Source: CAZISM01 sp964541895
GTDB lineage: Bacteria; Zhuqueibacterota; Zhuqueibacteria; Residuimicrobiales; Residuimicrobiaceae
Assembly (NCBI GenBank): GCA_964541895.1
Contig: CAZISM010000022.1
Span: 1-57,570 of the forward strand
Length of the DNA stretch: 57,570 nt
Reading direction: 5' to 3'
In this document: positions 24,167 through 33,743 of the stretch, one piece after another
Position numbering within the stretch: position 1 is the stretch's first letter
How the letters are laid out: each line of letters starts with the position of its first letter
Translations under genes and position numbers: made by a program
Notes under the pieces: model-generated
Databases searched by the model: none
What the model saw: only the letters and a program-made list of their open reading frames with translations
Told to the model about the DNA's origin: nothing

Positions 24167-26722
24167 CTATTTCAGGCTGATCCGTTTGTTCAAGCGAATA
24201 TCCAGCGAGGAACCGGCGAGAATAATATCGAATTCGCCGGGTTCGAATTTCCAGTCATGGCTCTTGATATCCCAAAACGAGAAAGCGCTCCGGGGCGCCA
24301 AGATCTGCACCTTTTTGCTCTCACCGGGCTGTAACGATACGCGGGCGAATCCCTTGAGTTCCTTCACCGGTCGGTCCACACTGGCCTTTACATCGCTCAC
24401 ATAGAGCTGCACCACCTCTTCGCCTGCCCGTTGACCGGTGTTGCTGATCGTCGCCAGGACACACAGCGTATCGGCTGTCGACCATTTTTTCAAATCCACC
24501 TGGATGTCGCTGTACCTGAAAGTGGTATAGGACAAGCCATGGCCGAACGCAAACAGCGGCGCAATTTTCTTCCTGTCAAAATGTCGATAGCCCACATACA
24601 GACCTTCTTTATAATACGCATTGTCCATTTCTCCCGGATAGGTGCCGTACGCCGGGCAATCTTCCCAGCGAACAGGAAAGGTCATGGGCAGACGACCGGA
24701 AGGATTGACATCACCGAACAGAATATCAGCCAGGGCGTTGCCGCCCTCCTGTCCAGGATACAGGGCATCGACAATGGCCGGCACATCATCTACCCAGCCG
24801 GCCATGGTGATGGGATTGGCGTTATACAGAACCATGACACTATTTTTGTTAACAGCAAGAATGTCTTTGACCAGAGCGATCTGCTCCTCGGGCAGCGACA
24901 GCTCCTCACGATCGGTGGCTTCGCCTTCCAACTCGGGATCCAGGCCCATGCACAGGATCACCAGGTCGCTGTTTTTCGCCAGAGCGACGGCATCCCCTTT
25001 TACAGCCGCCGGATTATACGGGGCGATGCCCAATTTGCACATGCAGCTGCCCCAGTTTTCATAAAATTCCAGTTTGAACTCTACGTTCTGATTCTTTTTA
25101 AAGGCATAGCGGGCGATTTTAAATTTCGAAGGTTTGGAATCGGTCCAGGCGTCGATGATCAGTTTACCATCCAGATACAGGCGAACGCCGTTATCCGCCT
25201 GCACGCCGATTTCATAGATCCCGTCGCCCGGCGAAACCAGTTTGCCGCGCCAGCGGGCCGACCACTGATCGATCTGGATGATCTTGGGATCGGGCGATCC
25301 CGATCCGCCGCCGGCACGAATAGCGCCGTATCCCCAGTCAAAATTGATGGCGTTCTCTTTTCGCGTCAATGCCGGCGGGCCGGTCAGTGTACGGTTGTTG
25401 AAATAATCGGCCGTAACGCCATGCTCTTTATCCGAATCGGGCAGGAGATAAAACGTAGAATCCGCGTAGGGAAGCTCGGCCAGCTTGTCCGGTATGCCTT
25501 TGACATACGAAATAGTGTAACCTGGCCCCAGTTTATTGATCACTCCCTGCAAAGGCGAAATCTGGTAATAGCCATAGTACTCGCCGCTGCCGCCGCCATC
25601 CATTCTCGCCACATTGCCATTGGGACCGATGACAGCGATGGACTTGTAGTTGTTCCGATCCAGAGGAAGAAATCCGTTCTCGTTTTTCAACAGCACGATG
25701 CTTTTCTGCGCCACCTCGCGCGCCAAAGCCCGCCTGGCCGGGGTATCGGCAATGCCGCCATAGGCAGCCGGCGTCTCGTCGAACAGTCCGGCCTTGAACA
25801 TAACCCGGAGAATATTGCGCACCTTGGCATCGATGACCCGCTCTTCCACCTGGCCGTCTTTCACCGCGGCCAGCAGATCTTTGCCCATAAAACGGCCTTC
25901 CGGCATTTCCAGGTCCAGTCCGGCAACGGCGGTGCCGATGGTGCTGTGCGTACCGCCCCAGTCGGAAACGGAAAAACCGGTAAATCCCCAGGTATGGCGC
26001 AGAATATCCGTCAGCAGATACGGACTCTCCCCGCACCAATACCCGAGCAGCTTGTTGTACGCGGTCATGATGCTCCAGGCGTCACCCTCCTGAATCGCCG
26101 CTTTGTAACCGGGAAAATAGATTTCGTGCAACGCCCGTTCATCCACATGCACATCAACGCTGAAACGGTTCCACTCCTGGTTGTTGGCGGCAAAATGCTT
26201 GGGACAGGCGATGACCCGTTTCGATTGCGCGCCTTTGACATAGGCGACGGCGATTCTGGAAACCAGGAATGGATCTTCGCCCAGCGCTTCAAAGGAGCGG
26301 CCATGAAACGGCGTGCGCAGAATATTGATGCAGGGATTGAGAAGCATGTTGGCGCCCATCACCCGCACCTCTTCGCCCATGGAGACACCGACGCGCTCGA
26401 TCAAGGGATAATCGAACGTCGCCGCCCAGTTGATGGTGGCGGAAAAATTGACCGTGTGCCGTTTGGCCTTGCGTTCGGACTGTTCATCGTACATGATGAT
26501 TTTGGGAATGCCCAGTCGCGCATTGCCGACCGTGGAAAAACCTTCGCCGCTGACCTGATCGATTTTTTCTTCCAGGGTCATCCGTTTCAACAGATCCCCG
26601 ATGCGCTCCTCGATCGCCCTGGTCGAGTCGCGGTAAACCGGAAATTCAAAGGATTGCGCATAGAGGCAGCCGAAAGGCAACAGCAAAACGATGAAAAGAA
26701 GAATCAGCTTTTTGGCTAACAT
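24167..26722 (-). CDS. GH3 beta-glycosidase with PA14 insert (first of a tandem pair)
   Basis: Exported enzyme of 851 residues. It has a signal peptide (1-22), a GH3 (alpha/beta)8 domain, a C-terminal alpha/beta sandwich interrupted by a PA14 domain (about 420-560, with DNGVRLYLDGKLIIDAW), and a fibronectin-III-like end (FSFWDIKSHDWKFEPGEF). The nucleophile is Asp254 in VSDWGG. The Lys-His pair that binds the -1 sugar is present (ACPKHFAANNQE, Lys175-His176). In contrast, the usual DGPxG loop reads MYDEQSERKAKR, so only the aspartate (Asp79) is left. GAGGAAACC precedes the ATG. It probably cleaves beta-glucosides or related beta-linked sugars in the periplasm or outside. The paralogue is directly upstream at 26797-29334. 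Confidence 0.92.
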   Translation of the reverse strand: MLAKKLILLFIVLLLPFGCLYAQSFEFPVYRDSTRAIEERIGDLLKRMTLEEKIDQVSGEGFSTVGNARLGIPKIIMYDEQSERKAKRHTVNFSATINWAATFDYPLIERVGVSMGEEVRVMGANMLLNPCINILRTPFHGRSFEALGEDPFLVSRIAVAYVKGAQSKRVIACPKHFAANNQEWNRFSVDVHVDERALHEIYFPGYKAAIQEGDAWSIMTAYNKLLGYWCGESPYLLTDILRHTWGFTGFSVSDWGGTHSTIGTAVAGLDLEMPEGRFMGKDLLAAVKDGQVEERVIDAKVRNILRVMFKAGLFDETPAAYGGIADTPARRALAREVAQKSIVLLKNENGFLPLDRNNYKSIAVIGPNGNVARMDGGGSGEYYGYYQISPLQGVINKLGPGYTISYVKGIPDKLAELPYADSTFYLLPDSDKEHGVTADYFNNRTLTGPPALTRKENAINFDWGYGAIRAGGGSGSPDPKIIQIDQWSARWRGKLVSPGDGIYEIGVQADNGVRLYLDGKLIIDAWTDSKPSKFKIARYAFKKNQNVEFKLEFYENWGSCMCKLGIAPYNPAAVKGDAVALAKNSDLVILCMGLDPELEGEATDREELSLPEEQIALVKDILAVNKNSVMVLYNANPITMAGWVDDVPAIVDALYPGQEGGNALADILFGDVNPSGRLPMTFPVRWEDCPAYGTYPGEMDNAYYKEGLYVGYRHFDRKKIAPLFAFGHGLSYTTFRYSDIQVDLKKWSTADTLCVLATISNTGQRAGEEVVQLYVSDVKASVDRPVKELKGFARVSLQPGESKKVQILAPRSAFSFWDIKSHDWKFEPGEFDIILAGSSLDIRLNKRISLK

Positions 26723-26796
26723 GGTTTCCTCGTGATTTATTTATTTTCATCTCGTCACCATGCTCTGCCGGGTGACGAGCGTAAAACCGCGATGAT

Positions 26797-29334
26797 CTAA
26801 AAATACTCCACCCGGCCCAGCAATTGAATGTCACGCGATGAATGGCCGATCAGAATATTGAACACGCCCGACTCCATCTGCCATCGCCGGCGCTCGGGAT
26901 TGAAAAAGGAAAAATCCGCCGCCGTTAATGTAAAAGCAACCCGTTTGCTCTCACCGGGCGCAAGCTCGATTTTCGCAAATCCCCTGAGCGACTTTTTCTC
27001 TCTTGGTATGGAGGCGGCCACGTCCTGCACATACAGCTGCACGGCCTTCGCACCGGCTCTGCTGCCCGTGTTCGTCAGATCAAAACTCACCTGCACCGGC
27101 TTGTCGCCGGAAAAGGCCGTTGGAGAAATGAGCAGGTTTTTAAAAGCAAATGTCGTATAAGAAAGGCCGTAACCGAATTCAAACAATGGTTCAAGATTGT
27201 ATTCATCGAACCAGCGATAGCCGACGAGAATGTCCTCTTTGTACCGTGCCAGGCTCTTTTCGCCCGGATAGGTTGCAAAAGCCGGACAATCCTGCCATTG
27301 CCTCGGGAACGTGAACGGCACTACGCCGGATGGATTCGTTCGTCCCAGGAGAATATCCGCCAGCGCGTTGCCGCCCTCCTGTCCGGGATAGAATGCTTCG
27401 ATCACCGCCGGCACTTTGCCGAGCCATTCGTTCATCAGAATCGGTGTGCCGTTATTCAGCACCACCACGACATTTTTATTCACCTGCAGAATCTGCTCGA
27501 GCAACTGCACCTGCTCTTCCGGCAACGAGAGCTCCTGACGATCGTTGGCTTCCCCTTCCAACTCGCGATTCAGGCCGAGGCACAGGATCACCACATCGCT
27601 GGCCGACGCCAGCTTTTGCGCCTCGCGCGGCATGGTGCCGGGCGTATAGGCGGCGTAGCCGAGCCGGCATACGGCGCTGCCGATGTTTTCGTAAAACTCG
27701 ACCTGCAGATCATAGACACGATCAGCCTTGAATTTGTAGCGAATGGTTTTAAACATCGCCGGCTTTGAATCGATCCAGTAATCCAGGACCTTGACGCCGT
27801 CCAGATACATACGGACGCCGTTATCCGATTCCAGACCGATCTCGTACCAGCCCTCGCCGGGCGATTTGAACTTGCCCTTCCAGCGCGCCGACCATTGGTC
27901 GAGACGAATCACGCCGGGCTGCGGCGAACCCGGATGCTCCGGATCCCGCTCGCCGCCGTACCCCCAGTCAAAATTGATGGCGGATTCCACACGGGTCAGC
28001 ACCGGTTCGCCTTCGAGCTCACGATTGTTGAAATAGTAGGCCATGATGCCGGGCTGACCGTTTTCCAGCACAAAATGATCGTTCGCCGCTATGGGCAGTT
28101 TGTGCAGCTTTTCAGGAAAACCGCGTTGAAAACGGACATCGACCTTGTTCCCCAGACGGTTTTTCAATCCCTGCAGGGGCGAAATCCCATAGTGGCCCTC
28201 CAGATACCCGCTGCCGCCACCTCCCATCCTGGCCACATCCCCGTTGGGACCAATGACCGCGATGGTTCGTATCTTTTCGGGATGCAGGGGCAAAAAGCCG
28301 TTTTCATTCTTGAGCAGCACGATTCCCTTTTGCGCCGATTCCAGAGCCAGAGCCCGGCGAAGCGGCGTATCAGAATGGCCGCCATACGCGGCCGCTGTTT
28401 CGTCAAAGAGTCCGGCCTTGTACATCACCCGCAGAATGCGCCGCACTTTATCGTCCACCACCGATTCGCCGACCTGCCCCGCCTTGATTGCATCCAGCAA
28501 TCGCTGTCCATAAAACGTGCCGGTGGGCATTTCCAGATCCAGGCCGGCCAGCGCGGTGTTGACCGTCGAACGCACGCCACCCCAATCGGAAACGACACAA
28601 CCGCTAAAGCCCCACTCCTCTTTGAGGAGGTCGTTGAGATACGTTTTGTTCTCGCAGGCGTAATGGCCGTTGACCTGATTATACGCCGCCATGATCGACC
28701 AGGTATCCGCCTCCTGCACCGCCGCTTGAAACGGCGGCAGGTATATTTCCCGCAAGGCGCGCTCGCTGACCTGGACGTCCACATCAAACCGATTCCACTC
28801 CTGCTCGTTGGCGATCATGACTTTGGTGCAGGCGGCCACCTTCTGGCTCTGCACACCTTTGACATAGGCCACAGTCATGCGCGAGGTGAGAAAAGGATCT
28901 TCACCGAAGAATTCGAAGGATCGTCCGCCGTACGGCGTACGCACCATATTGCTCATGGGCGCGAGCAGCATGTTTAATCCCTGCACGCGCGTCTCCCGGC
29001 CGATCTCCTCGGCGATGCGCCGAACCAGACTGGTATCAAAGGAAGCAGCCATGTTGATGGTGGCCCCATAGTTGGTGGCTGCCCCGCGGCTGTTCGGTCC
29101 CAACGGGCCGTCGGTCATCAGCAGCGCCGGAATGCCGAGCCGGAGGTTGGCTTTCGTCTTGAAACCGGCCCCGCCGACCAGATCCACTTTTTCCTCCAGG
29201 GTCATCCGCTGGACGAGATCGTTCAGACGCATCTCGATCGGCCTGGTGCTATCTTTGTAGGCCGGGAGTTCAGCTGTTTGCGCAAAGCATAGAGTGGACA
29301 GCAGCAGCACAAGAACTGCCGAAATTCTCTTCAT
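26797..29334 (-). CDS. GH3 beta-glycosidase with PA14 insert (second of a tandem pair)
   Basis: Exported enzyme of 845 residues from the ATG at 29332-29334 (GGGAG upstream, signal peptide 1-18). The domain order is the same as in its neighbour: GH3 barrel, alpha/beta sandwich with PA14 insert (DNGVRMYLDGVKVLDYW), and FN3-like end. The nucleophile is Asp250 in VSDWGG. Here the substrate loop is canonical (LLMTDGPLG, Asp75), but the Lys-His pair is lost: ACTKVMIANEQEWNR has Lys171-Val172. The two paralogues thus differ at two different subsite positions. Its stop is 74 bases from the start of the other GH3 gene on the same strand, so they form an operon. It is divergent from the GH27 operon. 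Confidence 0.92.
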   Translation of the reverse strand: MKRISAVLVLLLSTLCFAQTAELPAYKDSTRPIEMRLNDLVQRMTLEEKVDLVGGAGFKTKANLRLGIPALLMTDGPLGPNSRGAATNYGATINMAASFDTSLVRRIAEEIGRETRVQGLNMLLAPMSNMVRTPYGGRSFEFFGEDPFLTSRMTVAYVKGVQSQKVAACTKVMIANEQEWNRFDVDVQVSERALREIYLPPFQAAVQEADTWSIMAAYNQVNGHYACENKTYLNDLLKEEWGFSGCVVSDWGGVRSTVNTALAGLDLEMPTGTFYGQRLLDAIKAGQVGESVVDDKVRRILRVMYKAGLFDETAAAYGGHSDTPLRRALALESAQKGIVLLKNENGFLPLHPEKIRTIAVIGPNGDVARMGGGGSGYLEGHYGISPLQGLKNRLGNKVDVRFQRGFPEKLHKLPIAANDHFVLENGQPGIMAYYFNNRELEGEPVLTRVESAINFDWGYGGERDPEHPGSPQPGVIRLDQWSARWKGKFKSPGEGWYEIGLESDNGVRMYLDGVKVLDYWIDSKPAMFKTIRYKFKADRVYDLQVEFYENIGSAVCRLGYAAYTPGTMPREAQKLASASDVVILCLGLNRELEGEANDRQELSLPEEQVQLLEQILQVNKNVVVVLNNGTPILMNEWLGKVPAVIEAFYPGQEGGNALADILLGRTNPSGVVPFTFPRQWQDCPAFATYPGEKSLARYKEDILVGYRWFDEYNLEPLFEFGYGLSYTTFAFKNLLISPTAFSGDKPVQVSFDLTNTGSRAGAKAVQLYVQDVAASIPREKKSLRGFAKIELAPGESKRVAFTLTAADFSFFNPERRRWQMESGVFNILIGHSSRDIQLLGRVEYF

Positions 29335-29678
29335 CTGTCGTCTCCCATCTCTTACCTGTCCGTGGTCAAAACAGGTCGGACACCTTCGAGGTCCCACATT
29401 TGCTTCCGGCGTGTCCGGGTCAGGTGATGCTAATATCATTAATCCTGATTAAAAAGTCAATGATCCTTTTATGCGGCTCAACAGCCTGCCGGTGCTAGTT
29501 TGTCTTGCTAAAGAAGCAGTGATTGGCTAATTTTCTGACGTCGCGCGAATGCATTTAGACTTGACGCTCTTTAGCGTGTTCAATGGCCGGGAACAGATTT
29601 CCAAATCCACGCCTTTTGCGGCACGGCTCAAAAGACGGACCTTAACCAACTCTTCCAATCAACAGGACTGATGTTACC
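29335..29678. other. Divergent intergenic region between the GH3 and GH27 operons
   Basis: These 344 bases probably hold the promoters of both operons. A short palindrome TTAAT-CCTG-ATTAA lies at 29439-29452 in an AT-rich stretch (29430-29475) and could be an operator, but it is weak evidence. Around 29611 a TTTTGCGGCA string resembles the right end of the palindromic element; no hairpin core accompanies it. No gene is seen. Confidence 0.4.
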
Positions 29679-31670
29679 ATGACCAGGATTTTAATCTCTC
29701 TATTCTGTCTGCTTCCGCTTTGCTGTTCCGAGAAAACCGCCACCGTCTGGCTGGACGATCTTAAAATAAAATCCTTCTCCGAAGGCATTCCCGCCGTCCT
29801 GGCCAAAACCACAGCCGCCGGCGATTCGATGCGCATGAACGGAACCTGTTTCAGCCGTGGCGTCGGCGTGCAGGCCGTCAGCGTCATGGCCTTTTATCTG
29901 AACGGCCGGGCCCGGCAGTTCAGCGCTGTGGTCGGCGCCGACGACAGCGGCCATAAAAATCTTCCCGTCACATTTTATGTGATCGCTGACCGCAAGGTCC
30001 TGTTCGACAGCGGCCCAATGTTCGCAGGCGACACGCCCAAAACGGTCCGGGTGAAGCTACACGGCATCAAACGGCTCGGACTGCTGGTCACGACAACAGC
30101 CGAAGGACACACCCGAACCTATTGCAACTGGGCCGAGGCCAAACTGGAGATGATCGGAAATCATCGGCCCGAACATATCCCCAACATCGATGCCAAATAT
30201 ATTCTCACACCGAAACCCGCGCCAACGCCCAGGATCAATTCGGCACCGGTGTTTGGCGCCACGCCCGGCCGTCCTTTTCTGTACACCGTGGTCGCAACAG
30301 GACAACGGCCCATAGCCTTTTCAGCTGAACAGCTGCCGAACGGGCTTGCCATTGATTCGCACACAGGAATTATTTCAGGAAGGGTCACCGAAGCGGGCAC
30401 CTACCCGGTGACCCTGAAAGCAAAAAATGAGCTGGGAGAAGCGGTAAAAAAGCTGACCCTCAAGATCGGCGATACCATCGCCTTGACCCCGCCGCTGGGC
30501 TGGAACGGCTGGAACTCGTGGGCGAGAAATATAGACCGCGAAAAAGTGATCGCGTCCGCCGAGGCCATGGTGCGCATGGGGCTGCGGGATCACGGCTGGA
30601 CCTATATCAACATCGACGATGCCTGGCAGGGCCAGCGCGGCGGCCCGCATAATGCGATACAGCCCAATGAAAAATTTCCCGACTTTCAAAGAATGATCGA
30701 TTATATCCATGGTTTGGGACTGAAAGTCGGCCTTTACTCCACGCCCTGGATCTCCAGCTATGCCGGTTACCCGGGCGGCTCATCCGATATCCCCTCAGGG
30801 GTGTTTCCCGATTCGGTCCGGCAGAAGAAACGGGCCTATCGCTACATCGGCAAATACAGGTTTGAAAAAAACGATGCCCGACAGATGGCCGAATGGGGCG
30901 TCGATTACCTGAAATATGACTGGCGCCTGGAGGTGCCGTCCGCACAACGCATGTCCGTTGCCCTGAAAAATTCAGGCAGGGATATCCTCTACAGCTTGTC
31001 TAATTCCGCTCCCTTTGACGAGGCCGCGGCCTGGTCAACTCTGGCCAATACCTGGCGCACCGGTCCCGACATCAGAGACAGCTGGACCAGCCTGTACCTC
31101 TCTGCATTCACCATCGACAAATGGGCTCCGTTTGCCCGCCCCGGACACTGGAACGATCCCGACATGCTCATCCTGGGAAACGTAACCACCGGCTCGGAAT
31201 TGCATCCCACCCGATTAACGCCCGACGAACAGTACAGCCATGTCACTCTCTTTAGTCTGCTGGCCGCACCGCTGCTGATCGGCTGCCCCATCGAACAGCT
31301 GGACGAGTTCACCTTGAATCTGCTGACCAACGATGAAGTGATCAGCGTCAATCAGGATCCGTCAGGAAAACCGGCACGGCTTGTTGTGGAAGAACATGGT
31401 GTTGAAATTTGGCTGAAACCCATGCACGACGGCTCTTTTACAGCAGGCTTGTTTAACGTAGCCGGTTTCGGCAAAACGCCGCCATCCTGGTTTCGCTGGG
31501 GCGATGAAAGGGCGTGCCGTTACACGTTTCATTTTGCCCAGGCCGGTTTGGCAGGAACATGGAAACTGCGCGATCTCTGGCGACAAAAAGATCTGGGCGT
31601 TTTTTCCGGATCCTTTACCACCGACATTTCGCACCACGGTGTGGTGATGCTGGCCATGCAAAAACAGTAA
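29679..31670 (+). CDS. GH27 alpha-galactosidase with N-terminal NPCBM module (first of a pair)
   Basis: Exported enzyme of 663 residues. Residues 1 to about 17 are a signal peptide (possibly a lipoprotein, Cys15/Cys16). Residues about 20-160 form an NPCBM-type carbohydrate-binding module (GVGVQAVSVMAFYL). Residues about 190-265 form a putative Ig-like domain (LPNGLAIDSHTGIISG). From TPPLGWNGWNSW (about 271) the GH27 barrel begins; the nucleophile is Asp414 in YLKYDW and the acid/base lies in HWNDPDM (490-496). A beta-sandwich C-domain ends the protein. It should release terminal alpha-galactose. It leads an operon with its paralogue (19-base gap) and a GH106-like enzyme. Confidence 0.94.
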   Translation: MTRILISLFCLLPLCCSEKTATVWLDDLKIKSFSEGIPAVLAKTTAAGDSMRMNGTCFSRGVGVQAVSVMAFYLNGRARQFSAVVGADDSGHKNLPVTFYVIADRKVLFDSGPMFAGDTPKTVRVKLHGIKRLGLLVTTTAEGHTRTYCNWAEAKLEMIGNHRPEHIPNIDAKYILTPKPAPTPRINSAPVFGATPGRPFLYTVVATGQRPIAFSAEQLPNGLAIDSHTGIISGRVTEAGTYPVTLKAKNELGEAVKKLTLKIGDTIALTPPLGWNGWNSWARNIDREKVIASAEAMVRMGLRDHGWTYINIDDAWQGQRGGPHNAIQPNEKFPDFQRMIDYIHGLGLKVGLYSTPWISSYAGYPGGSSDIPSGVFPDSVRQKKRAYRYIGKYRFEKNDARQMAEWGVDYLKYDWRLEVPSAQRMSVALKNSGRDILYSLSNSAPFDEAAAWSTLANTWRTGPDIRDSWTSLYLSAFTIDKWAPFARPGHWNDPDMLILGNVTTGSELHPTRLTPDEQYSHVTLFSLLAAPLLIGCPIEQLDEFTLNLLTNDEVISVNQDPSGKPARLVVEEHGVEIWLKPMHDGSFTAGLFNVAGFGKTPPSWFRWGDERACRYTFHFAQAGLAGTWKLRDLWRQKDLGVFSGSFTTDISHHGVVMLAMQKQ

Positions 31671-31689
31671 CAAGAGGAAAGAAAACACG

Positions 31690-33702
31690 ATGCCCAAAAG
31701 AAATCTCTACAATCTCCTGCAGGTAATCGCCTGCTCCCTCTTGCTCTCCTGCGCGGAGCAAACCCGCACCGTTTGGATCGATGATCTGGTGCTGCCTTCC
31801 TTTTCGCAAAGCATCCGGCCGGCCCAGGCTAAACGCAATTATCTGAAAAAAACAATCACCATAGCAGGCGTAGAGTATGCAAGAGGGGTCGGCGCCATCA
31901 CAACCTCGGTGCTCGCCTTTGACGTAAACGGCCGGGCCAAACGATTCTCCGCACAGGTCGGCGCCGACGATCAGGGCCGGAACGATGCGCCGATAACATT
32001 CTATGTCATCGGCGACCGCGACATCCTGTTCCAGAGCCGCGAGATGAAAGCAGGCGACCCGGCCGAAACCGTCGATGTGAATCTTGCCGGCATCAAACGC
32101 GTCGGCCTGCTGGTCACGGATCATATCGGCGGCGTGAGAAACAACCGCACCTACTGCAACTGGGCCGATGCACAGTTTATCATGATCGGCGACAGCCTGC
32201 CAAAACCCGTTCACGATGCCGGCGAACGATACATCCTGACACCGGAGCCGCCGCCGACGCCCAGGATCAACTCGGCCCGCCTGTTCGGGGCAACTCCGGG
32301 ACACCCCTTCCTGTACACCATCGCAGCGACCGGACAACGGCCCATGCACTTTTCGGCAGCGAATTTGCCGGCCGGGCTTGTCCTCGATGCGCAGACCGGG
32401 ATCATCACCGGCAAAATCAGCCAACCAGGTACCTACCTTGCCACCCTTAAAGCCGTCAACCAACTGGGTGAAGCCACGCAAACCCTGACCATCCGGATCG
32501 GCGATACCATTGCGTTGACACCGCCTATGGGATGGAATGGCTGGAACTCCTGGGCGGGCCACATCGACCAGGATAAAGTCATCGCTTCCGCTGAAGCCAT
32601 GGTCAACACCGGACTGCGCGATCATGGCTGGAGCTACATCAACCTCGACGATACCTGGCAGGGCGTGCGCAGCGGCCCCCTGACGGCTCTGCAGCCCAAT
32701 GAAAAATTTCCCGACATCAAGGCCATGGTGGAACATATCCATAGCCTGGGATTAAAAGCCGGGATCTATTCGACCCCCTATATTTACAGCTATGCGGGCT
32801 ATGTGGGCGCCTCCTCAGATTTCGAAAAAGGCGGCGAACGGGCTGAACCGGTAAAAGAGAAAAGACGCAATACCGCGCTCATCGGCCCGTACCGCTTTGA
32901 AACCAACGACGCCCGGCAAATGGCGGAATGGGGATTCGATTATTTAAAGTACGATTGGCGCATCGACGTCCATTCTACGGAACGCATGGCCGCCGCCCTG
33001 AAAAGCTCGGGCCGGGATATCGTGTTCAGCATCTCCAACAACGCGCCGATCGAAAAGGCGGCCGACTGGTCCCGCCTGACCAACGCCTGGCGCACCGGAC
33101 CGGATATCAAAGACAGCTGGACCAGCCTCTATTACTCCGCCTTTACCCTCGACCCCTGGGCCGAGTTCGCCGGCCCCGGCCATTGGAACGATCCGGATAT
33201 GATGGTCCTGGGCAACGTCAGCATCGGCGCCGAACTCCATCCCTCCCGGCTTTGCCCCGATGAACAGTATACCCATATGAGCATCTATAGTCTGTTGGCC
33301 GCGCCGCTTCTCATCGGTTGCCCGCTCGAACAGCTGGACGCGTTTACGTTAAACCTGCTCACCAACGACGAAGTGATCGCCATCAATCAGGATCCGCTGG
33401 GTAAACCGGGACGATGTGTCGCCGAAACCATGGGCGTGCAAATCTGGGTCAAGCCCTTACAGGACGGTTCCTTCGCCGTCGGACTGATCAACACCGACGG
33501 ATTTGGCCTTTCCCCGCAATCCTGTTTCCGCTGGGGTGACGAAACGGCCAAACGGTTCAAATTTGAATTTGCCCGGGCCCGCTTGTCAGGCAAGTTTTCA
33601 TTGCGCGACCTCTGGCGGCAAAAGGATCTGGGTGAATTCATTGATGCATTCGAAACCACTATTCCCTTCCACGGCGTGGTGCTGCTGCGGATGTCCAGGT
33701 AA
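31690..33702 (+). CDS. GH27 alpha-galactosidase with N-terminal NPCBM module (second of a pair)
   Basis: Paralogue of the preceding gene with the same architecture in 670 residues: signal peptide, with Cys18 in LLLSC as a likely lipobox cysteine, NPCBM module (about 25-170), Ig-like domain (about 200-275), GH27 barrel from TPPMGWNGWNSW, and beta-rich C-domain. The nucleophile is Asp422 in YLKYDW and HWNDPDM is at 498-504. AGAGGAAAG precedes the ATG, 19 bases after the previous stop. The two copies are similar along their length but clearly diverged, for instance around residues 375-395 (DFEKGGERAEPVKEK), which suggests different substrates rather than a recent duplication. Confidence 0.94.
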   Translation: MPKRNLYNLLQVIACSLLLSCAEQTRTVWIDDLVLPSFSQSIRPAQAKRNYLKKTITIAGVEYARGVGAITTSVLAFDVNGRAKRFSAQVGADDQGRNDAPITFYVIGDRDILFQSREMKAGDPAETVDVNLAGIKRVGLLVTDHIGGVRNNRTYCNWADAQFIMIGDSLPKPVHDAGERYILTPEPPPTPRINSARLFGATPGHPFLYTIAATGQRPMHFSAANLPAGLVLDAQTGIITGKISQPGTYLATLKAVNQLGEATQTLTIRIGDTIALTPPMGWNGWNSWAGHIDQDKVIASAEAMVNTGLRDHGWSYINLDDTWQGVRSGPLTALQPNEKFPDIKAMVEHIHSLGLKAGIYSTPYIYSYAGYVGASSDFEKGGERAEPVKEKRRNTALIGPYRFETNDARQMAEWGFDYLKYDWRIDVHSTERMAAALKSSGRDIVFSISNNAPIEKAADWSRLTNAWRTGPDIKDSWTSLYYSAFTLDPWAEFAGPGHWNDPDMMVLGNVSIGAELHPSRLCPDEQYTHMSIYSLLAAPLLIGCPLEQLDAFTLNLLTNDEVIAINQDPLGKPGRCVAETMGVQIWVKPLQDGSFAVGLINTDGFGLSPQSCFRWGDETAKRFKFEFARARLSGKFSLRDLWRQKDLGEFIDAFETTIPFHGVVLLRMSR

Positions 33703-33743
33703 CACAGCAGTGAATAATTCAGGATAAAAATTTCGGGATAATC

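Noticed and set aside
24431..26719. Long plus-strand open frame (762 codons) opposite the GH3 gene
   Set aside because: It is exactly antisense to a GH3 enzyme with complete motifs; the translation has no recognisable domain and no ribosome binding site. It arises from biased codon use on the other strand.
31615..32742. Minus-strand open frame of 375 codons opposite the second GH27 gene
   Set aside because: Antisense shadow; no ribosome binding site and no recognisable domain.
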